Source of the DNA: Gammaproteobacteria bacterium
Lineage (GTDB): Bacteria; Pseudomonadota; Gammaproteobacteria; Pseudomonadales; Azotimanducaceae
Direction of reading: 5' to 3'
Length of the DNA stretch: 64,000 bases
Assembly (NCBI GenBank): GCA_028821405.1
Contig: JAPPGK010000050.1
Location: 34,793-98,792 of the forward strand
The position numbers and the translations under genes are program-made. Positions 47,116-55,434 of the stretch are shown here, piece after piece. The first letter of the stretch is position 1; every line of letters begins with the position of its first letter. The notes below the pieces were generated by a model. The model was not told the DNA's origin, made no database searches, and saw only the letters and a program-made list of their open reading frames with translations.

Positions 47116-49338
47116 GTGGCAGAAGCGGTTGATCTGAAAGCGATCGGCACCCGTCCGGTCCGCCCCGACGGCATCGAAAAGGTAACCGGCCGGGCGGCGT
47201 TCGGCGCGGATCTTCACTTGCCGAACATGCTGCACGGCAAGGTATTGAGAAGCCCATACGCCCACGCGCGCATCAAGAGCGTCGACCTTACTCGCGCGCG
47301 GGCAGCCGAGGGCGTGCTCGCGGCGATTTCGGGAGCGGACTTCCCCGGGAACGCGAGCGACCTCGGCAAGAACGTCATTGCGCGGGACAAGGTGCTCTAC
47401 CACGGCCACGCCGTGGCTGCCGTGGCCGCGAAGACCCAGCTGCAGGCCGATGTCGCCTTGGACCTCATCGAGGTCGAGTACGAGGTCCTCGAACCGGTGA
47501 TGTCCCTCGACCAGGCAATGGCCGAGGGTGCCACGCTGGTGAACGAAACGCAGCACACCAACGGCGACACGTCGAAGCCGCCGAGCAACGTGGCGGCGAC
47601 GCAACGCTTCGAACGCGGCGACTTGGAAGCGGGTTTCGCCCAGGCGGATGTGATCGTCGAGGGCGAATACCGGGTACCGATGGCTCACCAGGGCTATATC
47701 GAACCCCACGCCTGCACCGCCACCGTGAACGAGGACGGCAAGGCGACCGTTTGGTGCTGCACCCAGGGCCACTTCGATGTGCGTTCGCTGACCGCCCAGG
47801 TGCTGGGCGAGCGCGTGGGGAACATCAAGGTCATCCCGTCGGAGATCGGCGGCGGATTCGGCGGCAAGACCACCATCTATCTCGAACCGCTGGCGGTGAA
47901 GATGTCGCAGATGACCGGGCGTCCCGTGAAGATGACCATGAGCCGGGAGGATGTCTTCCGGGCCACGGGTCCGACGTCGGGTACCTGGTGCAAGGCGAAG
48001 ATCGGGGCCAAGAAGGACGGCACGTTCACCGCCGCCAGCGCTTGGCTCGCCTACGAGGCCGGGGCATTTCCCGGCGCGCCGATCGGTCCCGGCTGCATGT
48101 CGGTCCTGGCCCCGTACGAGGTGCCCAACCTCGTGATCGAGGGTAACGACGTGCTGGTCAACAAGCCCAAGGTCTGCGCCTACCGCGCCCCCGGGGCGCC
48201 GCAGTCGATGCATGCCATGGAGTGCGCGATCGACGAACTGGCGCGCAAGCTCGACATGGATCCCATCGATCTCCGGCTCAAGAACGCGGCGGGCGAGGGA
48301 ACCGTCGCGCCGTACGGACCCCGCTTTCCGGCCATTGGACTGCGCGAGTGTCTCGAGGCGGCGAAGGTGCATCCGAACTACCTGGCGCCGGTTCCGGAAG
48401 GAGGCGGTCGCGGCGTTGCCGTCGGCTTCTGGTTCAACATCGGCATGCAGTCCAGCGCCGAGGTGCGCATCGCCGAGGACGGCATGGTCACCGTGATGGA
48501 GGGCAGTCCCGACATCGGCGGTTCCCGGGCGTCCATGGCGTTGATGGCCGCCGAGACCCTCGGCGTCCCCTACGACCAGGTCAAGGCCCATGTGGGCGAC
48601 ACGGAAAGCACGGGGTTCTGCAACGTCACCGGGGGGAGCCGGACGACCTTCGCGACCGGCATGGCGGTGATCCAGGCCTGCGAGGACATCATCGCCCAGT
48701 GCAGGCAGCGCGCCGCGCTGACCTGGGACCTCGACGAGGAACAGGTCGATTGGGTCGATGGCGAAGCCGTGCCGAAGCCCGGGGTCAACGCGGACGTGAA
48801 TCCGCTTTCGCTCGCGAACATCGCCCGCGGCGCCGGGCGCACCGGCGGCCCCCTGCTTGGCCGGGCAAGCCTCAACGCCCAGGGCGCGGGCGCCTCGTTC
48901 TCCTGCAACTTCACCGACACGAAGGTGGACACCGAGACCGGCAAGGTGGACGTGCTGAGCTTCACGGCGGTGCAGGACGCCGGCCGGGCGATCCACCCGT
49001 CCTACGTCGAGGGCCAGATGCAGGGCGGGGCCGTGCAGGGGATCGGCTGGGCGCTCAACGAGGAGTACATCTACGACGCCGACGGCGTGATGGAGAACGC
49101 CGGCTTCCTCGACTATCGCGTTCCCGTCGCGTCGGACATGCCGATGATCGACACCGAGATCATCGAAGTGCCGAACCCGTTCCACCCCTACGGTGTGCGC
49201 GGTGTCGGGGAGACGCCGATCGTGGCCCCGCTGGCGGCCGTGTCCAACGCGGTACGCGATCAATTGGGGTTCCGGATTCCGGACCTGCCGCTCTCGCCGC
49301 CGAGGGTGCTGGAGGCGATCGACGAGCGGGAGGGCTAA
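47116..49338 (+). CDS. Molybdenum hydroxylase large (Mo-binding) subunit
   Basis: A 740-residue subunit with molybdopterin-cytosine-dinucleotide contacts in IGGGFGGKT, the loop CAYRAPGAPQSMHAMECAID and the catalytic Glu in GVRGVGETPIVAPLAA. The loop lacks the AYRCSFR of true form I CO dehydrogenase, so CO oxidation is unlikely; it resembles aldehyde, purine or aromatic-acyl-CoA hydroxylases. The substrate is unknown and no maturation gene is in the window. Start is GTG at 47116 with AAGGAG nine bases upstream. Confidence 0.93.
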   Translation: MAEAVDLKAIGTRPVRPDGIEKVTGRAAFGADLHLPNMLHGKVLRSPYAHARIKSVDLTRARAAEGVLAAISGADFPGNASDLGKNVIARDKVLYHGHAVAAVAAKTQLQADVALDLIEVEYEVLEPVMSLDQAMAEGATLVNETQHTNGDTSKPPSNVAATQRFERGDLEAGFAQADVIVEGEYRVPMAHQGYIEPHACTATVNEDGKATVWCCTQGHFDVRSLTAQVLGERVGNIKVIPSEIGGGFGGKTTIYLEPLAVKMSQMTGRPVKMTMSREDVFRATGPTSGTWCKAKIGAKKDGTFTAASAWLAYEAGAFPGAPIGPGCMSVLAPYEVPNLVIEGNDVLVNKPKVCAYRAPGAPQSMHAMECAIDELARKLDMDPIDLRLKNAAGEGTVAPYGPRFPAIGLRECLEAAKVHPNYLAPVPEGGGRGVAVGFWFNIGMQSSAEVRIAEDGMVTVMEGSPDIGGSRASMALMAAETLGVPYDQVKAHVGDTESTGFCNVTGGSRTTFATGMAVIQACEDIIAQCRQRAALTWDLDEEQVDWVDGEAVPKPGVNADVNPLSLANIARGAGRTGGPLLGRASLNAQGAGASFSCNFTDTKVDTETGKVDVLSFTAVQDAGRAIHPSYVEGQMQGGAVQGIGWALNEEYIYDADGVMENAGFLDYRVPVASDMPMIDTEIIEVPNPFHPYGVRGVGETPIVAPLAAVSNAVRDQLGFRIPDLPLSPPRVLEAIDEREG

Positions 49339-49358
49339 ACCCCCGGAGGAGTCGCCGT

Positions 49359-49718
49359 ATAGATGGCGCGCCGGGCGGGTCGGGGCCATCGCGGACTCTG
49401 CTGACCGCCGTCGCGCTGGCGGTGGTCGGATTCGTCCCGCCATTGGATCGCGCGCAGGCCGACGACGACGAAGTTGAGGTTGTGATCGTGGAAGGGAAGC
49501 GTCCACGGTCGAGTGGCGTTTGCCTCGATTGCCAGCCGGAGACGCCGTCCGGCAATTGCGGGGACACGCCCTTGCATTGCGATGGCTGGGCCAGGAATGG
49601 GCGATGGTGCAGTACAAGGACAGCCATCGTCCTCATGCCGAAGTGTATGAAGGGTACAGGCGTCGAGGAACCCGGCGCCGCCAGGAAGGACGGCACGTTC
49701 ACGGTCGACAGCGGCTAG
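49359..49718 (+). CDS. Small exported Cys-rich protein, start unclear
   Basis: The frame encodes a good signal peptide (RTLLTAVALAVVGFVPPLDRAQA, cut before DDDE) and a mature part of about 85 residues with paired cysteines (GVCLDCQPE, GNCGDTPLHCDGW, WCSTRT, PKCMKG) ending RKDGTFTVDSG. The ribosome-binding site GGAGGAG (49345-49351) is seven bases before an in-frame ATA (49359) and eleven before ATG 49363, which is in another frame and stops after 13 codons. So either ATA or an internal CTG starts it, or a one-base frameshift separates the ATG from the rest. The family is unknown. It is 20 bp after the large subunit and may be an exported partner or a decaying gene. Confidence 0.45.
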   Translation: MDGAPGGSGPSRTLLTAVALAVVGFVPPLDRAQADDDEVEVVIVEGKRPRSSGVCLDCQPETPSGNCGDTPLHCDGWARNGRWCSTRTAIVLMPKCMKGTGVEEPGAARKDGTFTVDSG

Positions 49719-49854
49719 CGTGCCGTCCGGGACCAATGGCCAATTGCGTTCGACCTTTGGCGAGGATGTAGTCGGCGGTGGTTTGGACCGCGCTTCCTGG
49801 CGATCGATCTCCTTGAGTGTCCCGACGCCGGGTCCGGCAGTCGACACGGCGACG

Positions 49855-50679
49855 CTACCGGTTTGCTGACCGCTGCAATAGCTCTTCCAACTCCCGAACC
49901 CGCGCTTCGGCGGTGTCGGCCCGGGCCTCGGCATCGTTCGCCCGCGCCTCGGCATCGTTCGCCCGCGCCTCGGCTCGGCGTCGCATCCGAACCATGGTCG
50001 GCGGATCCTGAAACTGCTCGCCGGAGACGGTGTCCCGCAAACTCAGAACGTCTTTTTCGACACGCATGTCGAGGCGGAGAACCTCGCTCCGGTAGCTGCC
50101 GTCCGCCCCTTGCGGGATCTGCTTGTACGTTCCGGCCGCCGTCAAGCGCCAGGGAACGATGGGTGCCGGGAGCCTCCCGAGCGAGTCGAAGGTCCAGTAT
50201 TCGGTCACACCCAACGCGGCGTAGAGGGGTGGCTTGTACTCGACATCCTTCTTGAGGCTGTCCTCGGAAATCACCTCCATCACGAAATCGGGTACCTTCG
50301 GTTCCTCCCATAGCTTGTACGAGTTGCGCGAACGCTTGGCGGCGCCGAAGACCACGAACAAGTCCGGCACTACCACCGCTCGGCGATTGCCCTGCTCAAA
50401 GAACAATCCCATGTCGAACGCGTAGTAGACATCCTCGCGGCCCTCGTAGAGCAGTCGGAGCGCATCGAACAACGAATGCAGCGGGTGGCTGTGATAGTCG
50501 CCCTCCATCTCGAAATGGCCGTCGGAGAATGGATAGCCTTCCGCGTCATACTCGACCGGCGGCACCGGTTGGTGCAGGGCCTGCGCATGGACGACCGACA
50601 ACGGCGGTGGGGCGCGCGAACGGCGCCGGGCGGCACGCTCGAGGGCGGTCGAGCCAACTGGGAACGTTCCTTGAACCAT
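49855..50679 (-). CDS. Uma2/DUF820 family putative nuclease, second copy
   Basis: A 274-residue paralogue of the Uma2 protein upstream of the hydroxylase operon; both share APRPPLSVVHA-type N-termini, PVPPV and the core (VVPDLFVVFG, PDFVMEVISEDSLKKDVEYK, LYAALGVTEYWTFD). The C-terminal coiled coil is built from ARANDAE heptads coded by 21-bp tandem repeats (about 49904-49980) unlike those of the first copy, so the coils expanded independently. Cellular role unknown. Confidence 0.87.
   Translation of the reverse strand: MVQGTFPVGSTALERAARRRSRAPPPLSVVHAQALHQPVPPVEYDAEGYPFSDGHFEMEGDYHSHPLHSLFDALRLLYEGREDVYYAFDMGLFFEQGNRRAVVVPDLFVVFGAAKRSRNSYKLWEEPKVPDFVMEVISEDSLKKDVEYKPPLYAALGVTEYWTFDSLGRLPAPIVPWRLTAAGTYKQIPQGADGSYRSEVLRLDMRVEKDVLSLRDTVSGEQFQDPPTMVRMRRRAEARANDAEARANDAEARADTAEARVRELEELLQRSANR
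49904..49980. repeat. 21-bp tandem repeats in second Uma2 gene
   Basis: Two identical units (49925-49945 and 49946-49966, GCCTCGGCATCGTTCGCCCG plus C) are flanked by degenerate units on both sides. Each encodes one heptad of the coiled coil. Confidence 0.8.
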
Positions 50680-50963
50680 TGCCGAAATCTACCACAGCGA
50701 CCTCTTGGTCAGGTACGAGGTGCATCCTGCAAATCCTTTACGGATGGGATGCGAGACGCGACCGCCTCGCAGTCTCCCCGAGAATTGCTGTGCGAATTCT
50801 CTAGGTGGGATGCAGTGCCGACCGCCAGGCCAAACGTTACATCTGTTCCAGGCGAGGCCGCTAGCGAGATCGGCCCGAACCGACGTGCGAAATCGCTGAT
50901 TTTGTCCTGTGACCCCGCGCCCGGTTATGGATAGAATCCCCGCCCTTTGCTTCCTCGGATCAC

Positions 50964-51992
50964 TTGCCCTTGGAACTCCTCTTCGGCTATCTCGGCTTTC
51001 TCGCGAAAACGGCTACCGTCGTCATTGCGATTCTCATCATCCTGTCGGCCGTGGCGGCCGCAGCGGCCCAGCGGGGGATGCGCGGACCGCCCATTGGACA
51101 CATCCAGGTCTTGCGCATCAACGAACTGCTGCAGGACATGTGGCGGGCGATCGAGGATGCGGGACTTCCGCCGGCCGCCGCCAAGAAACGGCGCAAGCGC
51201 GAGGCCAAGGCTCGCAAGAAGCAGCAACCGGACGAGGCGCGGCGCCGGGTCTTCGTGCTGAACTTCGAGGGCGACGTGGCCGCAAGCGGCGTGGATTCGC
51301 TACGCCGGGAGATATCGGCGGTTCTGGGTACGGCCAAGGACGAGGACGAGGTTGTGGTGCGTGTCGACAGTGCCGGCGGCATGGTGCCTGGCTATGGCCT
51401 GGGGGCGTCGCAGTTGGCACGCGTTCGCAGCAAGGGCGTGAAGCTGACCGTCGCCGTGGACAAGATCGCCGCGAGTGGCGGCTACATGATGGCCGCCGTA
51501 GCGGACCGCGTTCTCGCCGCACCCTTCGCGGTGCTGGGTTCGATCGGGGTGGTCGCGCAGATTCCCAACGTGCATCGACTGTTGAAGCGGCACGACGTGG
51601 ATGTCGAGGTGCTGACCGCAGGGCGCTACAAGCGCACCTTGGACATCCTGGGCGAGAACACGGACGAGGGCCGGGAGAAGCTCCGGGACGAGTTGCACGA
51701 CATCCACGCGCTTTTCCAGGAGTTCATCGGCACGTATCGCCCAGCCCTGGACCTCGAGGAGGTATCCACCGGCGAGGCCTGGTTCGGACAGCGCGCCTTG
51801 GACCGGTCGTTGGTCGACGAGCTTGTGACCAGCGACGAGTACCTGGCGTCGGCGTGTGAGGAGGCGGACATCTTCGAGGTCTCGTGGGTGCAGCCCAAAA
51901 AACCCATCGAACGGCTGTTCGGTCAGGCTACGCTCGCAATGGGCAAGCTGATCGACAAGGTGGTGGATCGCACCATGGGGGGATTGAGATGA
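50964..51992 (+). CDS. sohB: SohB-like S49 family inner-membrane protease
   Basis: A 342-residue protein with an N-terminal membrane helix (about 10-32), a SohB N-terminal domain with a Lys/Arg-rich segment, and an S49 peptidase domain. The catalytic Ser is in KIAASGGYMMA (about 173) and Lys in AGRYKRTLDILG (about 225). It degrades membrane-associated or signal-peptide fragments. Start is TTG at 50964. It is coupled to the following reductase by an ATGA overlap. Confidence 0.92.
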   Translation: MPLELLFGYLGFLAKTATVVIAILIILSAVAAAAAQRGMRGPPIGHIQVLRINELLQDMWRAIEDAGLPPAAAKKRRKREAKARKKQQPDEARRRVFVLNFEGDVAASGVDSLRREISAVLGTAKDEDEVVVRVDSAGGMVPGYGLGASQLARVRSKGVKLTVAVDKIAASGGYMMAAVADRVLAAPFAVLGSIGVVAQIPNVHRLLKRHDVDVEVLTAGRYKRTLDILGENTDEGREKLRDELHDIHALFQEFIGTYRPALDLEEVSTGEAWFGQRALDRSLVDELVTSDEYLASACEEADIFEVSWVQPKKPIERLFGQATLAMGKLIDKVVDRTMGGLR

Positions 51993-52984
51993 CCGCGTTT
52001 CGCGCATTTCGCGTTGAGAAGACCGAGGACCGGCGGTACCCGCGCCGCATCGTCGAGCGGGACACGGCTGATTTGCCGGCGGGCGACCTCTTGATCGAGG
52101 TCGCGTACTCGTCGCTCAACTACAAGGACGCGTTGTCGGCGACCGGCAACCCCGGTGTCACGCGCAACTTTCCGCATACCCCGGGGATCGACGCCGCGGG
52201 GACGGTCCTGGAGTCGTCCGCGCCAGACTTCGCACCGGGCAGCGAGGTGATCGTCATCGGGTTCGACCTGGGAATGAACACCCCCGGCGGCTTTGGGCAA
52301 CGTATCCGCGTACCGGCGGGTTGGGCGGTACGCATGCCCGCTGGCCTCGACCTCCCCTCGAGCATGACCCTCGGGACGGCGGGTTTCACGGCTGCGCTCT
52401 GTGTCGACAAGCTCGAGAGGACGGGCATGACCGTCGATGGTGGCCCGGTACTGGTGACCGGCGCGACCGGGGGCGTGGGATCGGTGGCCGTCAAGTTGCT
52501 CGCCAAGCTCGGCTACGAGGTTCACGCGGGTACCGGGAAAGCCGACCGGCACGATTATCTCAAAGGGCTTGGCGCGAGCGTGATCGTGTCCCGGGATGAA
52601 CTGACGGCCGGGGCCGAGCGTCCCCTTGGGCGGGAGACCTGGGGCGGCGTGGTGGACACGGTGGGCGGACCGATTCTGGTCAACGCCCTGAAGGCGTTGC
52701 GATACGGCGCAAGCCTCGCCGCCTGTGGACTGGTGGCGTCCCCCGATATCCCGGCCACGGTCTTCCCGTTCATCCTCCGCCACGTCAATCTCCTCGGAAT
52801 CGACTCGGTGGAACTGCCCCTGGCCGACAAGGCCGCGATCTGGGCGAAGCTCGCCGGGCCCTGGCGGCTCGATGCCCTCGACGAGCTTGTCGAACCGCTG
52901 ACCCTGGATACGCTGTCCGCCGCCATCGATCGGATTCTGGCCGGCGATATGGTCGGGCGGGGCCTCGTGGATCTGAACGGTTAG
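51989..52984 (+). CDS. acuI: YhdH/AcuI-type quinone oxidoreductase (acryloyl-CoA reductase)
   Basis: A 331-residue zinc-free medium-chain dehydrogenase. YSSLNYKDALSATGNPGVTRNFPHTPGIDAAG and VTGATGGVGSVAVKLLAKLGY are typical of the YhdH/AcuI group, which reduces acryloyl-CoA with NADPH. The reaction detoxifies acrylate from propionate or dimethylsulfoniopropionate metabolism. Start ATG at 51989 overlaps sohB by four bases. Confidence 0.9.
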   Translation: MTAFRAFRVEKTEDRRYPRRIVERDTADLPAGDLLIEVAYSSLNYKDALSATGNPGVTRNFPHTPGIDAAGTVLESSAPDFAPGSEVIVIGFDLGMNTPGGFGQRIRVPAGWAVRMPAGLDLPSSMTLGTAGFTAALCVDKLERTGMTVDGGPVLVTGATGGVGSVAVKLLAKLGYEVHAGTGKADRHDYLKGLGASVIVSRDELTAGAERPLGRETWGGVVDTVGGPILVNALKALRYGASLAACGLVASPDIPATVFPFILRHVNLLGIDSVELPLADKAAIWAKLAGPWRLDALDELVEPLTLDTLSAAIDRILAGDMVGRGLVDLNG

Positions 52985-52986
52985 CC

Positions 52987-53622
52987 GTGAAGAAACTGGG
53001 AGCGTGCGGCGTCAGCCTGGTACTGATCGGATGCGGTGCCGAGTATGTGGATGCGCCGCAACCGCCAGTGGACGAACTGGCAGCGGCGGAACCCGAAGTC
53101 GCCCTCGTGGTGACGCCGATGGATAGCCTCCACGGACACTTGGCCTACGAGGAGACCGATGCACCCCTGGCGGATGCCGGCCGTTACCGCGACACGGGCC
53201 GAGTGGTCCAGCTTCGCGCTGAGGCTGCGGCATCGTTCCGCGCCATGCAGAGAGCCGCCCGGGAGGCGGGCGTGAATATCACGCCGATTTCGGGGTTCAG
53301 GACAAAGCGCTATCAGGATGGGCTGTTCTCCCGCGCAATCGGGAAGTACGGGAGCACGGAATCCGCGGCGCGTTGGGTGGCACCCCCCGGCTACTCGGAA
53401 CACCACTCCGGCCTCGCCCTCGATATCGGCGACGCCGACCGCCCCGAGACCGATGTCGAGACCGCCTTCGAAGACACCCCGGCCTTCCGTTGGCTCGCGA
53501 AGAATGCGCGCCGTTTCGAGTTCGAACTGTCCTTTCCCAAGGGAAATCCCCAGGGAGTGTCGTACGAACCCTGGCACTGGCGTTACACGGGTCTCCCTGA
53601 CGCCCCTTGGGCGGCCCCGTAG
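52987..53622 (+). CDS. VanY-like M15 peptidase lipoprotein
   Basis: A 211-residue protein with a lipobox (LVLIGC, Cys16), so probably anchored to the outer membrane. The M15B zinc site is complete: SEHHSGLALDIGD (His and Asp) and EPWHWRY (His), giving a D-alanyl-D-alanine carboxypeptidase type domain. It would trim peptidoglycan stem peptides. Start is GTG at 52987, two bases after the reductase stop. A dispersed palindrome lies in the 3' gap. Confidence 0.9.
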   Translation: MKKLGACGVSLVLIGCGAEYVDAPQPPVDELAAAEPEVALVVTPMDSLHGHLAYEETDAPLADAGRYRDTGRVVQLRAEAAASFRAMQRAAREAGVNITPISGFRTKRYQDGLFSRAIGKYGSTESAARWVAPPGYSEHHSGLALDIGDADRPETDVETAFEDTPAFRWLAKNARRFEFELSFPKGNPQGVSYEPWHWRYTGLPDAPWAAP

Positions 53623-53672
53623 CGGAGGGCTCGTCAGGTCCATCGCCGTCGGCGCCGCGCCACGCGCTCGCC

Positions 53673-53693
53673 GGACGACCGCAAGGGTCGCCC
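53673..53693. repeat. GGGCGACC-type intergenic palindrome
   Basis: A copy of the dispersed element (GACGACCGCAAGGGTCGCCC) between the convergent VanY-like and antiporter genes. Confidence 0.55.
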
Positions 53694-53734
53694 ATACGTT
53701 TAGGTCTAGGCACGGCGAAAGCCTTGGCAGATCC

Positions 53735-54916
53735 TCAGTCGCGCCGTAACCGCGCCGAGACGGCAATCGGACTGGGATATCGGAAGATCACCAGATAGCT
53801 CGACAGCACCAGCGTGATTACGGTCGCGCCCTGGACGATGTGGGCGGCCTCGACGGACAGGAGCGCGGTGCCCGCAACGAACACGAGCAGGAGCGAGAAT
53901 TCGCTTGCCTGGCCGAGGCGGTAGCCGATTTCGCGGGACACGGATTCGGATTCCCGCTGCCAGCGGAGCAGTGCACGGAACACCGGCGGCTTGCATGCGA
54001 CCAGCACCAGCGCGAGGACGAGGGTGGGCAACCACACCTCAAGCATCATGGCCGGGTTGATGGCCGCCCCAACCGAGAAGAAGAACAGAACGAGGAAGAA
54101 GTCGCGCAACGGACGCAGGTGATCGGTGATGTACTGCGCGATCGGCGAGTTGGCCAGCGACACGCCCGCAACGAAGGCGCCGATTTCCCAGGAGAGGTAG
54201 AGCGCTTGGGAAAGGCTGGCGATGCCTAGGCACCAGCCGACCGCCAGCAGGAAGGTGAACTCCTGGAACACGTCGAAGCGGGTCAACAGCGGCACGACGA
54301 GAAACCGGACGCCGAGATAGGCGACGCCAGCCACCACGGGCAGTGCCACGACCACCGTCAGCGTCGTCGGGAGAATGCCGCCTTCGGAGTCGAAACCCGC
54401 AAGGACAAGGAGGGCGATGATCGCAAGGAGGTCTTGGATCAGCAGCAGGCTGATGACGATCTCGCCGATGTGGCGGTGGTGAAGGACGGTTGTAGGCAAT
54501 AGCTTGATGCCGAGGATGGTGCTTGAGAACACGCACGCCGTGCCCGTGATGGCGGCCTCGACGATCGTGAAACCAAACGCGTACATCACACCGAACCCGA
54601 TGCCAAAGAAGACGGCCGTGCTGGCCAGCGCCGTGAGCACGGACTCGCCGATCATGTCCTTGAGTTTGGCCGGGGGAAGGTCGAGACCCACGAGGAAGAG
54701 CAGGAAGATGATGCCGATCTCGCCGATCTCGGCGAGCAATCGATCATCGGCCACCCACGCGAATCCATGGGGGCCGACGACGCAACCGATGGCGATGTAG
54801 GCGACGAGCAGGGGTTGTCGTGTATAGAGCGCAAGGGCGGCCAGGGCCGCAGCCCCGGTGAAGATGACGAAGAACGACTCGATGATGCCGATGTGCATGC
54901 GGCTATGGTGCCTCAA
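53735..54916 (-). CDS. CPA2-family cation:proton antiporter
   Basis: A 393-residue membrane protein with about 12 helices and the monovalent cation:proton antiporter-2 fold: GPHGFAWVAD, FLLFLVGLDLPPAKL, a CVFSSTILGIKLL crossover region and LLIQDLLAIIALL, where the Gln-Asp pair is at the ion site. Potassium or sodium specificity cannot be read. It lacks the TrkA-N domain of KefB/KefC, so regulation by that domain is absent. ATG at 54898 (MHIGII) is an alternative start. Confidence 0.92.
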   Translation of the reverse strand: MRHHSRMHIGIIESFFVIFTGAAALAALALYTRQPLLVAYIAIGCVVGPHGFAWVADDRLLAEIGEIGIIFLLFLVGLDLPPAKLKDMIGESVLTALASTAVFFGIGFGVMYAFGFTIVEAAITGTACVFSSTILGIKLLPTTVLHHRHIGEIVISLLLIQDLLAIIALLVLAGFDSEGGILPTTLTVVVALPVVAGVAYLGVRFLVVPLLTRFDVFQEFTFLLAVGWCLGIASLSQALYLSWEIGAFVAGVSLANSPIAQYITDHLRPLRDFFLVLFFFSVGAAINPAMMLEVWLPTLVLALVLVACKPPVFRALLRWQRESESVSREIGYRLGQASEFSLLLVFVAGTALLSVEAAHIVQGATVITLVLSSYLVIFRYPSPIAVSARLRRD

Positions 54917-54972
54917 CGAGTGGCACCGGTGTTTCCTGTGGTTGGACTATTGCACCCGGGGAGGGGGTAGTT

Positions 54973-55434
54973 CTAGGCGCAGACTGCCGTTCGCAGGTAG
55001 GGGGGTCGCGGCTGCCGGAATGAGCCTTGGTAGTGGTCGCTCATGCGTTGGATGCATGCGATTGCCACCTCGGCTTGGCGTCGGTCGGCGAGGACGAAGG
55101 CGTCGAAACCACAGCGGTGCATGTATTCGGTGAGGTCGGGAACGATCTCGCCGAATGCGCGGAGTTCGCCCCCATAGCCGTACCGTTCGCGGAGCAGCCT
55201 CCCGAAGCTCAAGCCGCGGCCGTCGGCAAATGCCGGAAAATGCACGGCCACGACGGGGGCGCCCAGTACCCGCGGTGCCACTTCCTCGACCTCGGCACTG
55301 CCGTCGACCCAGACGCCGGCGCCGTCCGGGGCATCGAACCAGGCATCGAGGGGGGCTATTAGCCCTGGACGTGCCGGGCCTTCACCGACAAGCGTCCACT
55401 CGTCGGCGATGATGGCGCAGTCCTTAACCAGCAC
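54973..55434 (-). CDS. DUF934 protein, partner of sulfite reductase
   Basis: A 153-residue DUF934 protein (VLVKDCAIIADEW, FPAFADGRGLSFGRLLRERYGY, MHRCGFDAFVLAD). In Pseudomonas it lies directly after cysI, as here, and is thought to help electron transfer to or assembly of the sulfite reductase; direct evidence is limited. I took GTG 55434, which overlaps cysI by 11 bases and gives the family N-terminus; ATG 55458 would overlap by 35. Confidence 0.9.
   Translation of the reverse strand: MLVKDCAIIADEWTLVGEGPARPGLIAPLDAWFDAPDGAGVWVDGSAEVEEVAPRVLGAPVVAVHFPAFADGRGLSFGRLLRERYGYGGELRAFGEIVPDLTEYMHRCGFDAFVLADRRQAEVAIACIQRMSDHYQGSFRQPRPPYLRTAVCA

Noticed and set aside
45678..49338. Reading the medium-small-large operon as form I CO dehydrogenase (coxMSL)
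   Set aside because: Gene order fits, but the AYRCSFR active-site loop of CO dehydrogenase is missing.
46921..49617. An 898-codon open frame on the minus strand over the hydroxylase genes
   Set aside because: Antisense shadow of the small and large subunits, with His/Arg/Gly-rich low-complexity translation.
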